A stretch of 64,000 nt of DNA from Castanea sativa (GCF_040712315.1 NC_134016.1:1403501-1467500); one strand, 5' to 3'. Shown: positions 43,546 to 54,996, counted from the stretch's first letter. Numbers and translations are program-made. The notes: generated by a model not told the origin, from the sequence alone.

Positions 43546-45996
43546 ATCATAATCACATTTATAAAGCATTATGTTGAGGAACTTCCAAATGGTGGGTAAC
43601 TCACATAGAATCTATTAGATATTTTAATGAAATAGAGTTTGGAATAAATAATTTGATATGAGAATTTTTGAAAAGTGGGTAAGTAAAATAGAAGAAGTAA
43701 GTTCTTGTGCTAAAAATAGACAAATATTATTGCATGAGTTGATATGGATGCTCTTAATCTTCTCTTGAGATAATTGAAATTAATTTTTTTTTTCTTATTA
43801 ATTTCTTTGCAAGAAGATGATAGTATATATGTTTTACCAATGATTTATGAATTTCTTAATTCTATTTTTTTTTAAAGAAATAACTGAAAATGCTGAAATC
43901 AGAAATAAATACTATAATCACAATAAATGCAATGCTCTGATCAAAATTCTGGTGTTCGCACCACAATGTCTCTCCTTCTCAACCAACTTTGTTATTAAGT
44001 GACAATCTGGCAGCGCTTCATATGGGTTCGATCCAGTTTTTCATGAATAAATTAAACAGATAGAAATAGATTGCCATGAGGGACAAGGTACAAGCTGGGA
44101 CTGTAATATAAAGCTACTTCTTGTTGGTATTTTTAACGCTTTTCTCTAAGATGGTTGTGATCAAATCGATGCTCCCATACTCCATGAGGGTGAGTGTCAA
44201 AGAATTGAAACAAAACAGTAAGCATTCTGCTGAATTTCTTGTACAGTGCATAAACGAAAGTAGCTTAATTGTTATAGTTTCCTATGCTACAGGTCATATA
44301 GTGTACACTTTTTGTTATTTAGTAATTGTAGTGTTTGACACATGCTTATTGGTTACACTGTAACCAGTTTGATTACTCTTGTTTTTAGATTATAAAAACA
44401 AAGTTTTAACTTCTTCTGCTAATTAAATGAGAATTAAATATTTTCTAATCATATTTTGATATTTTTGGTTGCAGAATTTGTTGCCAACAACAGCTCAGAC
44501 CCTGGCAGTTGGATGAGGAATGGAACAACAAACCCAATTCCAAACTTCTCTAAGCAGCTTTCCATTGCATCACTCTTCCCAGCCTACAACTCTGACACTG
44601 AAACTGATGCTAGTTCAGAATCCAACGAAATACCTCCAAAATTAGCTCTTTATTCTAATTCCATAATGTCATTCTTCTCACCAGCCAGGTCTCAATCAGA
44701 CAGTAGTAATTCTGAAAATTATGAAATAATTCCCACTGATCCTTCAATATCAGCAAGCCCCATACACCCAATCCGAAAAGTTACCTTCAAAGACTTGTTT
44801 GCGTTTCGTAAGTGGAAGAGCAGTAATAGTGCAGAATCTAATGGAATAGCTCCGAAATTCTCTCATTCCAAAAAAAAGCCCATTTTGTCATTGTTTTCCA
44901 CAGCCAAGTCACGAACAAATAATTCCAAAAATGATAAGACAATTCAAATAATTCCTAGACACACACTCCTAACAACAAGCTTCAAAGACTTGATAGGAAT
45001 TGTGGGTAAGAAAGAATTTCCTTTGCAAATGCTACTTGAAGCCACCAACAACTTCTCAAAAGATCACAAGATTGGAACAGGTAGCTTTGGCTCAATCTAC
45101 CGTGCCACTTTAAATAATGGCCGAGTATTGGCTATTAAGCGTGCTGAAATTTCAAAATCATATGTGAACGATTGCAAGTACCATGACAATGCTTTCCTAA
45201 GTGAATTGGAAGCTTTGTCCTGCCTTAGTCACAAGAATCTTGTTTGCTTATTGGGATTTTTTGAGGATGATAATGAGCGTATATTGGTCTATGATTACAT
45301 GAGAAATGGTAGCCTTCATGACCATCTTCATAAGCTTCAAAGTACTCCTCTAATGTCATGGGTTGCCCAGATTAGAGTGGCACTAGACGTAGCTAGAGGC
45401 ATTGAGTACCCGCACGTATATGCAGTTCCACCAATCATACACCGCGATATCAAGTCGTCTAACATATTATTAGATGCCACATGGACTGCCAAGGTGACTG
45501 ATTTTGGCCTATCTTTGATGGCCCCCATGGATGAGGAGTCACACCTTTCGCTTCTTGCGGCAGGCACTGTTGGTTACATGGACCCTGAGTACTATAGACT
45601 TCAACAATTGACAACAAAAAGTGATGTGTACGGCTTTGGAGTGGTATTGCTAGAAATGTTGACCGGGTATGAAGCAATACACCGCAATGAAAACGGTGTG
45701 CCACGGAATATAGTTGATTTTGCAGTGCCATACATTGCCCAAGATGAAATTCAGAAGGTTTTGGACCCAAAAGTACCACCACCTACCCCATTTGAAATAG
45801 AGGCAGTGGCATATGTTGGGTACCTAGCAGTAGATTGTGTAAATTCGGAGGGTCGAAATCGCCCCTCAATGACTGAGATTGTAAACAACCTAAAAAGAGC
45901 CTTGGAGGCGTGTTTGTGTTCAGTTTCCTGAAGAGCGTTCATCTGATGATTCGGATTAACTTTGGTTAAACCAACTGAACGTTAATGTTCGTTAAC
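43258..45996. repeat. Right arm of the 2.7-kb inverted repeat
   Basis: Reverse complement of 40160-42892, 2,739 bp. The identity looks about 98-99% by eye over coding and non-coding parts. It ends at GTTAAC, directly followed by LINE sequence. Confidence 0.96.
44456..45931 (+). CDS. CRINKLY4-related (CCR3/CCR4-like) kinase, right-arm copy
   Basis: 491 codons, differing from the left-arm copy at about ten positions including a two-residue insertion. Kinase landmarks: GTGSFG 207-212, Lys228, helix-C Glu250 in FLSELEALS, HRD 329-331, DFG 349-351, then GTVGYMDPEYY. Residue 319 is Pro in GIEYPHVYAVPP, where the family and the left-arm copy have Leu (GIEYLH); a proline there would disturb helix E just before the catalytic loop. 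Residues 59-115 and 129-182 are an imperfect internal duplication, each ending in TFKDLFAF or SFKDLIGI. No signal peptide or extracellular domain is encoded. An acceptor-like 'gcag' at 44471-44474 suggests that the ORF could be a last exon. Function as a kinase is plausible but unproven. Confidence 0.8.
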   Translation: MIFLVAEFVANNSSDPGSWMRNGTTNPIPNFSKQLSIASLFPAYNSDTETDASSESNEIPPKLALYSNSIMSFFSPARSQSDSSNSENYEIIPTDPSISASPIHPIRKVTFKDLFAFRKWKSSNSAESNGIAPKFSHSKKKPILSLFSTAKSRTNNSKNDKTIQIIPRHTLLTTSFKDLIGIVGKKEFPLQMLLEATNNFSKDHKIGTGSFGSIYRATLNNGRVLAIKRAEISKSYVNDCKYHDNAFLSELEALSCLSHKNLVCLLGFFEDDNERILVYDYMRNGSLHDHLHKLQSTPLMSWVAQIRVALDVARGIEYPHVYAVPPIIHRDIKSSNILLDATWTAKVTDFGLSLMAPMDEESHLSLLAAGTVGYMDPEYYRLQQLTTKSDVYGFGVVLLEMLTGYEAIHRNENGVPRNIVDFAVPYIAQDEIQKVLDPKVPPPTPFEIEAVAYVGYLAVDCVNSEGRNRPSMTEIVNNLKRALEACLCSVS

Positions 45997-46632
45997 GCGC
46001 CCATTATCTTCCCTTGGAAAGGGGTTTGGAAGGTTAAAGCTCCTCGGCGTGTTTCCTTCTTTGTGTGGACTGCTGTATGGGATAGGATCCTTACAGGGGA
46101 TAATTTGAGGGGTAGAGGATTGGATTTTGTCGATTGGTGTATCATGTGCCGCAGTAATGGGGAGACGGCAGATCATTTGTTACTACACTGTGGAAAGGCT
46201 TCTTGACTGTGGAGTTTGGTTTTTAGATCTTTTGGGTTTTCTTGGGTCTTGCCTAGATCAGTTGCGGATACTCTATTCAGTTGGTGGAATTGGCCTGGAA
46301 AGCATTCGTCTAGCATTTGGAATTTAGCTCCTTTATGCTTGATGTGGTGTCTCTGGAGGGAGCGCAATAGGAGGACGTTCGAGGACATGGAAAGCTCAGA
46401 TGACCAGCTTTTGGCCTCTCTTAGTGTCACTCTGTTTGATTGGTCTAGGGCTTGGGGACTCACCTCTAGTGATTCTCTCCCTATGTTTCTTAGTTCTCTC
46501 CTGTGTACTTAGTTTATTTTCCTCTCTTCTCTTTTTTCTCTTTCTTTTCCCTTTATACTTATCTCTCTACCTTATGTTTTTTGCATAAGGTAGTGTTCTT
46601 GAATGCATATATTTTTACCTATATAAAAAAAA
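45997..46632 (+). pseudogene. LINE 3' fragment with zinc-binding reverse-transcriptase C-terminus (zf-RVT)
   Basis: Starts at the palindrome boundary with [20 protein letters not shown], the zf-RVT signature of plant L1 LINEs, then [13 protein letters not shown] frameshift near 46200 follows, then WNLAPLCLMWCLWRERNRRT and a short C-terminus ending near 46512. The 3' UTR and an A-rich tail end near 46632. It is truncated at the 5' side and dead. The tail abuts intron sequence of the GRIK fragment. Confidence 0.88.
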
Positions 46633-46782
46633 ACATATATAACGATATGAATGAAGAGATAGACTAGCCCAAACAATTTCCTTAATCCAAATAAACAGAA
46701 TAAATCACTCAATGCTACCCTTTTTTCGAACATAACATGCACACCACTCCTTTAAGCCAAAAAGAAAAGGAAAAAAGAATAC

Positions 46783-47929
46783 CTTAATTGCATAATGCTT
46801 TCCATCTACAGTGCTTCGATATAAAACCTGTTCCACACGCAAGGAGAAATACTAAATAAAGAACAGGAAATATGCTAAAGAAATAACTACTATAAGCAAG
46901 AGATACAAAATAATGTCATCAAGATTATGCTTACCACTTTCCCATAGCTACCAGCACCAATCTTATACTCACGAACATGCTCATTGACCCTCTTATTGCC
47001 ATTCTCATCCTGAAAATGCATTATAAAAAATTTAATAAGAACATTGATGCAAGTGAAAGTGTGGAATGGAGAAACTATTCTGCATGTAGAGAAAAATAAA
47101 AACACATAAGCACCTATATGAGCCCTTGCACATCCAACCAACAATAAGAAGTACTAAACTACTAACATACATAACCTTCGTCAGTATGTTAGCCTAAATC
47201 TGCAGTTTGATTGCATTATACTGAGAGAGAAAAAGAGAGCTTCTAATGTACATGAATGTCACAGTTAATTCCATGACAATGAAACATACAAAGCGTAAAA
47301 ATGATGGTATATAGTTATTATTAGTTAAAATCCTAGTGGGAAACTGTTAGAACATAGCTGAGACATTCGTAATGAAATACCGCTGCATGCCTGGATCTTT
47401 AAGAAGTAATAAAAGCACAATAAAATTTTCAAAAACACAGTTGATTCAGAAAGCATACATCTTTATGCAACAAACTAACATCCTGTTGCAACCTATGGTC
47501 AACCACATTGCATTTCTATGCAGTAAGTGTCAAATAGCAATAGGTTAGTCGATGCATGTAACTTGAATGATTGTCAAATATCAATTGGCATGCAAGTAAT
47601 ACCAAGATTTATACCTCTGTGCGAACAACTTGATGAGTTTCCTTGACAGGAAATTGCCTGCAAACCATTCCACTTTGTTCTCTGAGCCTTAAAATCTCTT
47701 CAGAACATTTGGTGCGACCATGCGACTCAGCATCATCTCCATGATTGGTATCAGTAACATCACCATTGTATGAACAATCATCATCATCTTCTATCTCATC
47801 ATCCAACAACAACTCCTGTGAATGGTTATTATTGAAGGCAGAAGGTGGTCTCGGTTGTGGTCTGGGCCTTCTACTAAAACCAAAGCAGCCGCAGCAACCC
47901 ATCATTCTAGCTAAACTCTTACTCAACAT
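46783..47929 (-). pseudogene. 5' part of a GRIK/SnAK kinase gene (exons 1-3 only)
   Basis: Three minus-strand exons, 47615-47929, 46935-47009 and 46783-46827, have GT/AG signals and keep frame: 105 + 25 + 15 codons. Exon 1 begins MLSKSLARMMGCCGCFGFSR and ends with GMVCRQFPVKETHQVV; exon 2 gives VREYKIGAGSYGKV (glycine loop); exon 3 gives VLYRSTVDGKHYAIK (ATP-binding lysine). This matches the start of GRIK1/GRIK2 (SnAK), the kinases that phosphorylate the SnRK1 activation loop and were first known as geminivirus Rep interactors. Exon 4 onward, with the catalytic core of the roughly 400-aa protein, should follow to the left, but that place holds the LINE fragment and the inverted repeat. The gene is therefore cut off in intron 3. 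Splice sites and frame are otherwise perfect, pointing to a recent break or an assembly join. Confidence 0.88.
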
Positions 47930-49075
47930 GAGAAACTTGAATCTTGAAGTGGTTACCTATATATCACCAACCAAAGAAATTTATCCCCACCACCTATAAA
48001 AAAAAGACATACCCCTAAAATGAACAAACCAAAAAAATTCCATAACCCACTCCCAAAAAAAAGCTACTTTTCATCTTGAGGTAGGTTTCACAGCACAAAT
48101 ATTGTCAAATTAAGCAAAAACCCAAATCGGGTCTGCTAGAATTTGTTCATATCACATCATATATAAGCCGAAACCAAATAAATAAACATAGTTTGAACTT
48201 AGAGCAATGAATACAAACCTGATTTTTACAAAAGAAGGAAAGGGCTCCAAGCCCAAATCAACTTGGCTATTGCAATGGATGCCATTCAGCTAAATGAAAG
48301 AAAGAGCTTGTATTGTCGAGATTTTCCCATTTGGGATTCAAAGACAGCATCTTGATCGCTCCAGCTTATTATAACAACAAAATGCAGGTTCAAACTAGAC
48401 CCTGCCCTATCCAACAACAAGTTGACCTTTTCTATTACTATTATTATAAACCAAAACAAAAAAAAAAACAATAAATTAAAGACAATAATAAAACCAAATC
48501 ACATCAAATTCAACACAATTCGATAAAAAAAGACAAAAAATTTACATACAATTGTCAGACATGAAATAAATACTACGAAAATTTGAGCACATGTAAACAG
48601 TACAAAAAATCAAATTCCAATACGCTACCTTATTGTTCGGCTTGAAAGTGACTTCTTTTTTGACAAATGGTAATCAATAACCAAAATTTTCCACCGAAAT
48701 GACGACTTTCAGGAGCTAAATTCAACCCCAATTAATTAATTTACTGTGGGGGAAAAAACCCTAATTTGGGTAACCAAAAATGGGGGAACAAAGAACAAGA
48801 TTCTAGATTTCGTGCAAATGGGGGCTCTACACAAGAAACCCAAAAGTCAGATGGGATTTTTTTTTTTGTTCGGGGGTTTTGATTTTTTGGAGCTAGAATA
48901 TGGAGGTGGTGATCTGAGAGTAAGTAGAAAGTGGAAGGTGTATTTGGGACATTTGAAAAGTTTATGAAGTGAGAGGGATCTACGCGTAACTGAGGCCAAG
49001 TCCACTTTCCAGAAGAAATAAAAGAAAGAAGAAGAAGTTCGAGGAAGTTCCTCCTGCGCTGAACAATGTTTACTG
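47930..49075 (-). promoter_or_regulatory. Upstream region / 5' UTR of the GRIK fragment
   Basis: Contains a telo-box AAACCCTAA at 48756-48764, frequent in promoters or 5' leaders of housekeeping plant genes, and a GA-rich segment near 49020. A 'gatatatag/gtaacc' acceptor-like site just upstream of the ATG suggests a 5' UTR intron. Not certain. Confidence 0.45.
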
Positions 49076-51333
49076 GTGTCTACACGAGCCTTTGACTCTT
49101 TTCTTAGCTTCCCTCTGTCTCTCTTCTTTTCTTTCCTTCCGCTTTGTTTTTTAATTTTTTGTCTTTACCTGATCAACTTATTTCTCAAGTCTTTTTGTCC
49201 AAGATTCTTTCACTCCTCCAATTCCATGTCTAACACGTGTATGGATAAAAATCTTATATTTTTCAAAATTTACACGTGTATGGGTACACTTCTCTTTTCC
49301 CTTATTGATAAACATTTTATAAAACATATCAATATGCTAAATTATCATTAATTTGATTAAAATATATAGTATCATATAAATTAAATAATGTAATCTTTAA
49401 GTGGTTATATGATTAATATATATATATAAAGGATTGGTTATATTGATTATATTTTTTTATGCATTTTTTATCTAATTTTTAGTAATCTCTAATCCATTAG
49501 TAACTTTTTTTATCTTAATTATTATATTTTTTAGAGAATTATTATACTTAGTAGGTTACAATTTGATTTGAAAATCTAGGGTTACAAGCAAGTTAAAAAC
49601 CATGAGTTATATAGTACATGGCTTGTATTGTATATTAAATTTTGCTTATAATACTAGTTTAGATTAGTATAAATAATATGGATATAATATATACACACAA
49701 AAAAAAAAAAAATGATTTGCTCATTTTTACCTTGACCTTCCAAAGATAATTTTATGGCTCTGCCACTACTTGCTACGTCTCAATTGCAATAGAGTAGGGC
49801 ATATTACATCAATTATGTTGTTCAGTCTATAGCAGTGATTGACTGTAATGGCTTGGGTCTAATGGTTCCAAATGCAAAGGGTGTTATTATTGCAAGTAGG
49901 TATATAGAATTCCACGAATTCATAGCTGGTTGGAATCTTTTCTCTTAGGACCAAGGAGATTAATTTTTGTTTGGGATCTTTTTGGGGCCTCGACACGGGT
50001 CATGATTTATAAGTCTGCAGCTAGACCCGAGTTCTTTGGGGTAGTCAAGTTCGGTAGTCATGCCAATGATTTGTCTGTTGGTGGCTTTCATTAGGTTTTC
50101 TCCTAGGCAAAAAATAGCACAATGAGTAATTAAGATAATAAATTAATGAGGCAATAGTTTTCTTGTGTGTAAATAATTTATTCCATAAAGCATAAATAAG
50201 TTGGAGGAAAATTAGGCAACAAGACATATATAGTTGAGGTGATTAAATATGTTCAGAAAGGCTAAACAAATATATTTAGAGAGATTTAATAAATATATGT
50301 TCGTCAATGTCCAAAATCCAAATTAGTTGTACTTTAGATTAAGTAATGTGTGTGAGCTTGATAAGAGAGTATAATTAAGTATGTGTGTTTAATAGTTTGT
50401 TTCTTAAAAAAAAAAAAAAAAAACCAATGCAATAATATATTAAACAACATTATATAAGATGTGCAGCAATACATAAAGAGAGAATGATAAATAAAAAATT
50501 ATCTTGTTTGCAAGCAATCCATATTGCTCTCTTGGCCAAAATAGATGTGAGGCACGTGCAAGAAGGCCAACTCGTACGATTTGCACCAATGACTGTGAAA
50601 GGGAAGCAACCATGAATGCTTGCAAAATTAGCTCCCACAACTTGACAAAAGATAGATGTTAGCTCCAAGAAATAAAGGAAAGAGGGAGTGATGCGTTAAA
50701 GAAAAAGGGTATCCCTATTCGTGTATTCCAGAACTCATATATATATGCATCTCAAACACCTGTTGAATGTAACAAAGTGTTCTAGTGTGAATGATAATCA
50801 AGAGGATTCAAGTGGGTTGAGTGGTTGTGTGAGCTCTAAAGTTTTTGGTCTAAATTTGAGTGGTTGTATTAGAGTCAGTTAAAACCTATTGAATGAGGGG
50901 GAACAGTTGAGGCCATTGAGTATTAGGCTGAACAGTTGACCCCACTATAAATTTAATAAGCAGATCCTACCATGAATGTGAGAGGAGGGAGTATCATTCT
51001 TTATGCTTCGAGAGGACTTAAGAATTACTCAAGTAGAACACTTTCTCAGTAGTTGTTGTCACATTGTTTTGTATAAAGGTCATAATGAGGCTAACTTAGA
51101 TACCCTAAAATTATTTACATAATAGGAAAGATCCTCATTGGAATTTGCTAAAGTCCTAGCAGTCCCTTGCTAATTGAAATTTTTATTTTTGATTTGATGA
51201 GAGAAAGAATGGTGCAAAGGTGGGGCTTTGTTACGCAGGAAAAATGGGCTTTTGCCCTCATTTTTTTTTATTTAAAAAATCTAGTACAATGTCCTTATTT
51301 TGAAACTATTACGTACCGTGTCCTTGTTTTTGA
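49076..51333. other. Intergenic, no recognised gene
   Basis: AT-rich to about 49800. 49800-50700 has more even composition but no family I recognise; the short overlapping minus frames near 50450-50670 have no recognisable motif. Confidence 0.4.
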
Positions 51334-51508
51334 CACTCAATTTTAACGAAATTGAGTTATGTATAAAACTCGATATCCTCAAAATCGAGTTATATGTAAA
51401 TTTTTAATTGAAACTCGACTTTAGCAAAGTTGAGTTTCTCTTAATTTTTTAAAAAAAAAAATTAAGTGGCAAAATATGCACAGAACTCAACATTAGCAAT
51501 GTCAAGTT
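51334..51508. repeat. Four related 25-nt hairpin palindromes
   Basis: Imperfect palindromes at 51334-51358, 51367-51391, 51412-51436 and 51484-51508 follow one pattern, AACTCRAYNTT-AGC-AANRTYGAGTT with variations. Each folds as a stem of 8-11 bp with a small loop. Start-to-start spacing is 33, 45 and 72 bp. Function unknown. Confidence 0.7.
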
Positions 51509-52200
51509 CCATTTGTAATATATTGATGCAATTCTCTTGAAATCCAGTAAATAATAATATTAATTTTCTATAGGATTAGTTTCTCTCTCTTCATCCTTTT
51601 TGCTGTATACGCTAAGTTCATTCAGATTCAGTCTACGATGAGAAAAACTGAATACCTTAATGGGTAGAGAGGACACTAGTTTCCTAGTTTGTTTTAACTT
51701 CTACTTTATTATTAAAGTTGGAGTCACTTTAGGAAACCACTTCTCTAATTGATCAATCAAATAAGACACTAATGGATATGTCTTTATATCCCATTAAACC
51801 TCTAATTTATCACATGTGCCTTATCATGTGGGTCACCAAATTAATTAAAAATTAATTTAGGCTTACATTATTTGTTTATGGGCATTTTTAGGTTTTATTT
51901 ATGTTGACAATTCGTGAAGTAAACAAATGTTGTAAGTATTTTTAGAAGTTTATTTTTGGAGACAAAGATGCTACAAAGTTATCTAATTTAGAGTGCAAAT
52001 TTGGAAATTTCGATTCATGTTGGATTGATTGAAATTAAAATTTTGACCAATCAAACACTTAAATTCGACCAATCAAAAATCGCAGATTAAATTAGTTTGC
52101 AAATTTTATAGCCCAGCCTACCGTCCAAGCAACTATGTTTTGTGCCATTTATTCTACACTATAAAACAAAAGAGACCCTATATGACAAAATAAACACTAA
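51509..52200. other. Intergenic, no recognised gene
   Basis: AT-rich; no features identified. The 3' end is the TAA target site of the next MITE. Confidence 0.4.
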
Positions 52201-52458
52201 GGTGCGGTTTGGATTCAGCGTCCACGTTTTGCGTCCAAGTTTTGCCTTTTTTTTTTTTTTTTCCTCCAGCCGCAAGTGTTGACCCAATTTTCTGTGAACA
52301 GTGCATTCGTGCACTGTTCACGGACCCACAAATTTCACTTTTCAGCAACTTTTTCATTAAAAATGGGTCCCGCGGTACTATTCACACATTTTAAAATTAT
52401 TTTGCTACAGTGTTTTCAGTTTTCAGTTTTCAGCAATAAGTTCTATCCAAACGGACCC
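52201..52458. mobile_element. MITE with TAA target duplication
   Basis: 258 bp, ends GGTGCGGTTTGGAT and (reverse strand) GGGTCCGTTTGGATAG, flanked by TAA at 52198-52200 and 52459-52461. Contains 'cactgttcacgg' and 'ttttgctacagtg'. Same family as 20655-20880 and 27813-28111. The short open frames inside are not genes. Confidence 0.85.
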
Positions 52459-52679
52459 TAAATATCCTAACACAATTGCTTCTCAAGCCAAATGATGAAC
52501 TGGTGATTGAACTTAAGCAAGCTGAATTGCTTTAAATACATGTCATGGTAACTATGGATGATTTACTGAAGTTCAGGAACCAAGTATTGTTCAGGAGGGA
52601 TGCAACTTGAAAATAGGAGAAAGCTTGTGTTAGATAGTAGTAAGAAACCATAAGGGCAATTTGGTGAAAGCTTGGGTGC

Positions 52680-53040
52680 TTAACCTGGTGGTAGCTATAT
52701 TTGTAGATGTCATAGATATGTTTGAGTCTTGCAAAGAGCCGTGGAGTTAGCTGGGAAGTGATGTACTGAACCTTAGGGGAGAGGGATTCTCTAAGTCAAT
52801 TTTGGATGCAACTATTAAGTAGAGAAGCCAATTTTTTGGGAAGTTGCTCCTATAGTTGAGGATATGAAAAATCTATTAAGTCCTTTGATTGAGTTACAGT
52901 GAGTTATCTTGGGTTCCTTGGGCTAGTAATGAAAGTTATGAAACTGCTCACCTGATTGCTAAATGGGCCTTTGGATAGGGTGTGAATGAGTTGATCCGGC
53001 TATTTTCTCTATTATCAGATTTTTGTGGCCTAAATGAAGA
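52680..53040 (+). pseudogene. LINE RNase H (RVT_3-type) relic, copy 1
   Basis: Broken frames read IVEDMKNLL, a tryptophan/valine region with altered VPRASNE, then THLIAKWAF-like sequence, the C-terminal part of the RNase H domain that ends many plant L1 ORF2 proteins. Stops and frameshifts are numerous. Confidence 0.55.
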
Positions 53041-53277
53041 ATTTAGAGCTCATTTGGTAACAAAATTTGAAGATTGTTTTGTGTGATTTAAATTCTCAAA
53101 TACGTGAGCCCTATTTGTAAGTTGTGTTTGGTTAAAAAAATCCCATAAGGATGTTTAGATAACAATTCTCATTTTAGGTGATTTAAAGCTAGCAAGTATT
53201 TGGAGAATCCTTCAATAGATGTTATTGGTACTAAAGTAATAGTTTTAATTGGTATTGTTGTAATTATTAATTCCTTT

Positions 53278-53450
53278 GAGGCGAGTTATATTGGGTTCCT
53301 AGAGCTAGTAATGAAAGTCATAAAACTGCCCACCTGATTACTAAATGGGCCTTTAGGTAGGGTGTGAATGAGTTGGTCTGGCTATGGTCTTTACTGTGAG
53401 ATTTTGTTTTGGGCCAATAGGAAGGATTTAGCTTCTTGATTACTTACTTT
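53278..53450 (+). pseudogene. LINE RNase H relic, copy 2
   Basis: Repeats the end of the preceding relic: 'gggttcct-g-gctagtaatg', 'aactgc-cacctgatt-ctaa', 'tgggcctttaggtagggtgt'. It lies about 380 bp after it, so the relic or its 3' part was duplicated in tandem. Confidence 0.55.
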
Positions 53451-54996
53451 TGCTGCTCCTTTTGTTAATCTGTGTTGGTGTATGTTTCGGCAGTAGACAA
53501 AAAAAGAAATGCCATTAAGTCTTTTTTCTTTTCTTTTTTTAATCTTTTAGAATATTCTCTTGCTTTGAGCTCAATCTCCCTACCCGACCCTTTATTTTTA
53601 TTTCTATTTTCTTAAATTCAGATTCCATTTGGTATGAGCATCGTAACCATATAAAATGATTTTACCAAACCTAATTTAAGTGTGGACTACATTAGGCAAT
53701 TGCGTTAACGGAGAGTTTTTTTTTTTTTTTTTGGGGAATCTATATGAAGAGTCAATTTGGATGAATATATTTTATATACTGTTGTTTAGAGTTATACTAT
53801 ATTTTTTGCTAAGGGCCTTTGTAAATTGTTATTTTCTGGAGTTTTCATAAGAGACATTGAAAACTCAAATCCCCTCCTATCAATTGTAACTATTGAATTA
53901 TTAAAACAATTTAAAACTTTTTTAGCAAAGGTAAGAGAAAAAAAATTATATTTTTTATGAGTTAGATTTTTTGTTGTCTTTTTTTTTTTTTCCAAACTTA
54001 TTTCTGAGGTTACTTTGGACTTTTTTCTTTTTTTGAGAAGAGCATTCCTCGTCGAGGTTCAAAGTGATGTATAAACTTTAAAATTTGTAATTTATACATT
54101 AAAATGAAAACATGTAATTTATACTCTCTATTTTCAAATTGAATAACTATGACAAAAGTGAGTGGTTAGCAGTTAGCTTAACACATCTTATCTCAAACTC
54201 ACATGCTTAAACTTTTGGGCCAAGTGATGTCTCTATATATTTTGTTTACTCAATCTGAGCCTCTCCAAGCAATTTTCTCTCCAACAAAGTTAATTGTAAG
54301 AAACCAACTTTTCATCTCTCTCCAAATTATACAAGTCTAAATGTACATCGGTCTTCTCACTAACACATAATGGCAAGTCTCGTAATAATTTTATCAATTA
54401 ACAGTTAAGATTTTAGTAAAGACTTTTTAAAACTCTAGTAGAAAAACACTGGTTTGTGTAGTTTACTATCTTCAATTATTAGACAAGCTTCTAGAAGTTT
54501 AATTTCAACAATTATGGTACGGTTGGTTATGAATGATAGAGAAAAAGTAATAAGTTGATGAAAAAATATAAACAACTACTCACAATCTGTCGCCTTAGAA
54601 TTGTAATAAAAAACCCATGACATAAAGTTGTTTTCCTTCAACAACTCGATTGAATTTCTATGGACACGGCATGTGTATGTGTCCCGAGCATTAAAGTAAT
54701 GCATTGTACACGAGTTTAACCCAGTTTTTACTAGCGTAATCTAGGGGGCATGACTTAGAAAATAGATCTAAAAACTATTAAAAAATCGAGGTGAAAGACC
54801 ATTTTTCTTCTCGTTTTAGAAGTGGAGTGGTGGATTTTTATCTGCTCCTATACGTTTGAGTGCAGATTGACTTGACTTTGATCCTTATTGTCATGATGTC
54901 ATCCAACTTAGTTGTTTTTCTTTAGACTCTTAGGTGCTTCTAGAATAAAAAGATCTTACACTTCCATTCTTCATGCTACTAAAATCACAAACTCAA
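53451..54996 (+). other. Upstream region of gene E, no block P
   Basis: No block P and no CTCTATATAA box is found here, unlike D and F. Sequence is AT-rich with T-runs near 53716 and 53980. The promoter of E therefore differs from its paralogs. Confidence 0.45.

Noticed and set aside
44121..44363. 80-codon open frame upstream of the right-arm CCR gene (and its mirror at 41787)
   Set aside because: No recognisable domain; both copies exist simply because the arms are identical.
49076..49351. 91-codon open frame rich in Phe/Leu/Ser
   Set aside because: Pyrimidine-rich DNA gives such frames; no start context, domain or paralog.
50440..50668. Two overlapping minus-strand frames
   Set aside because: I looked for LINE or known gene similarity and found none convincing; left as unassigned intergenic DNA.
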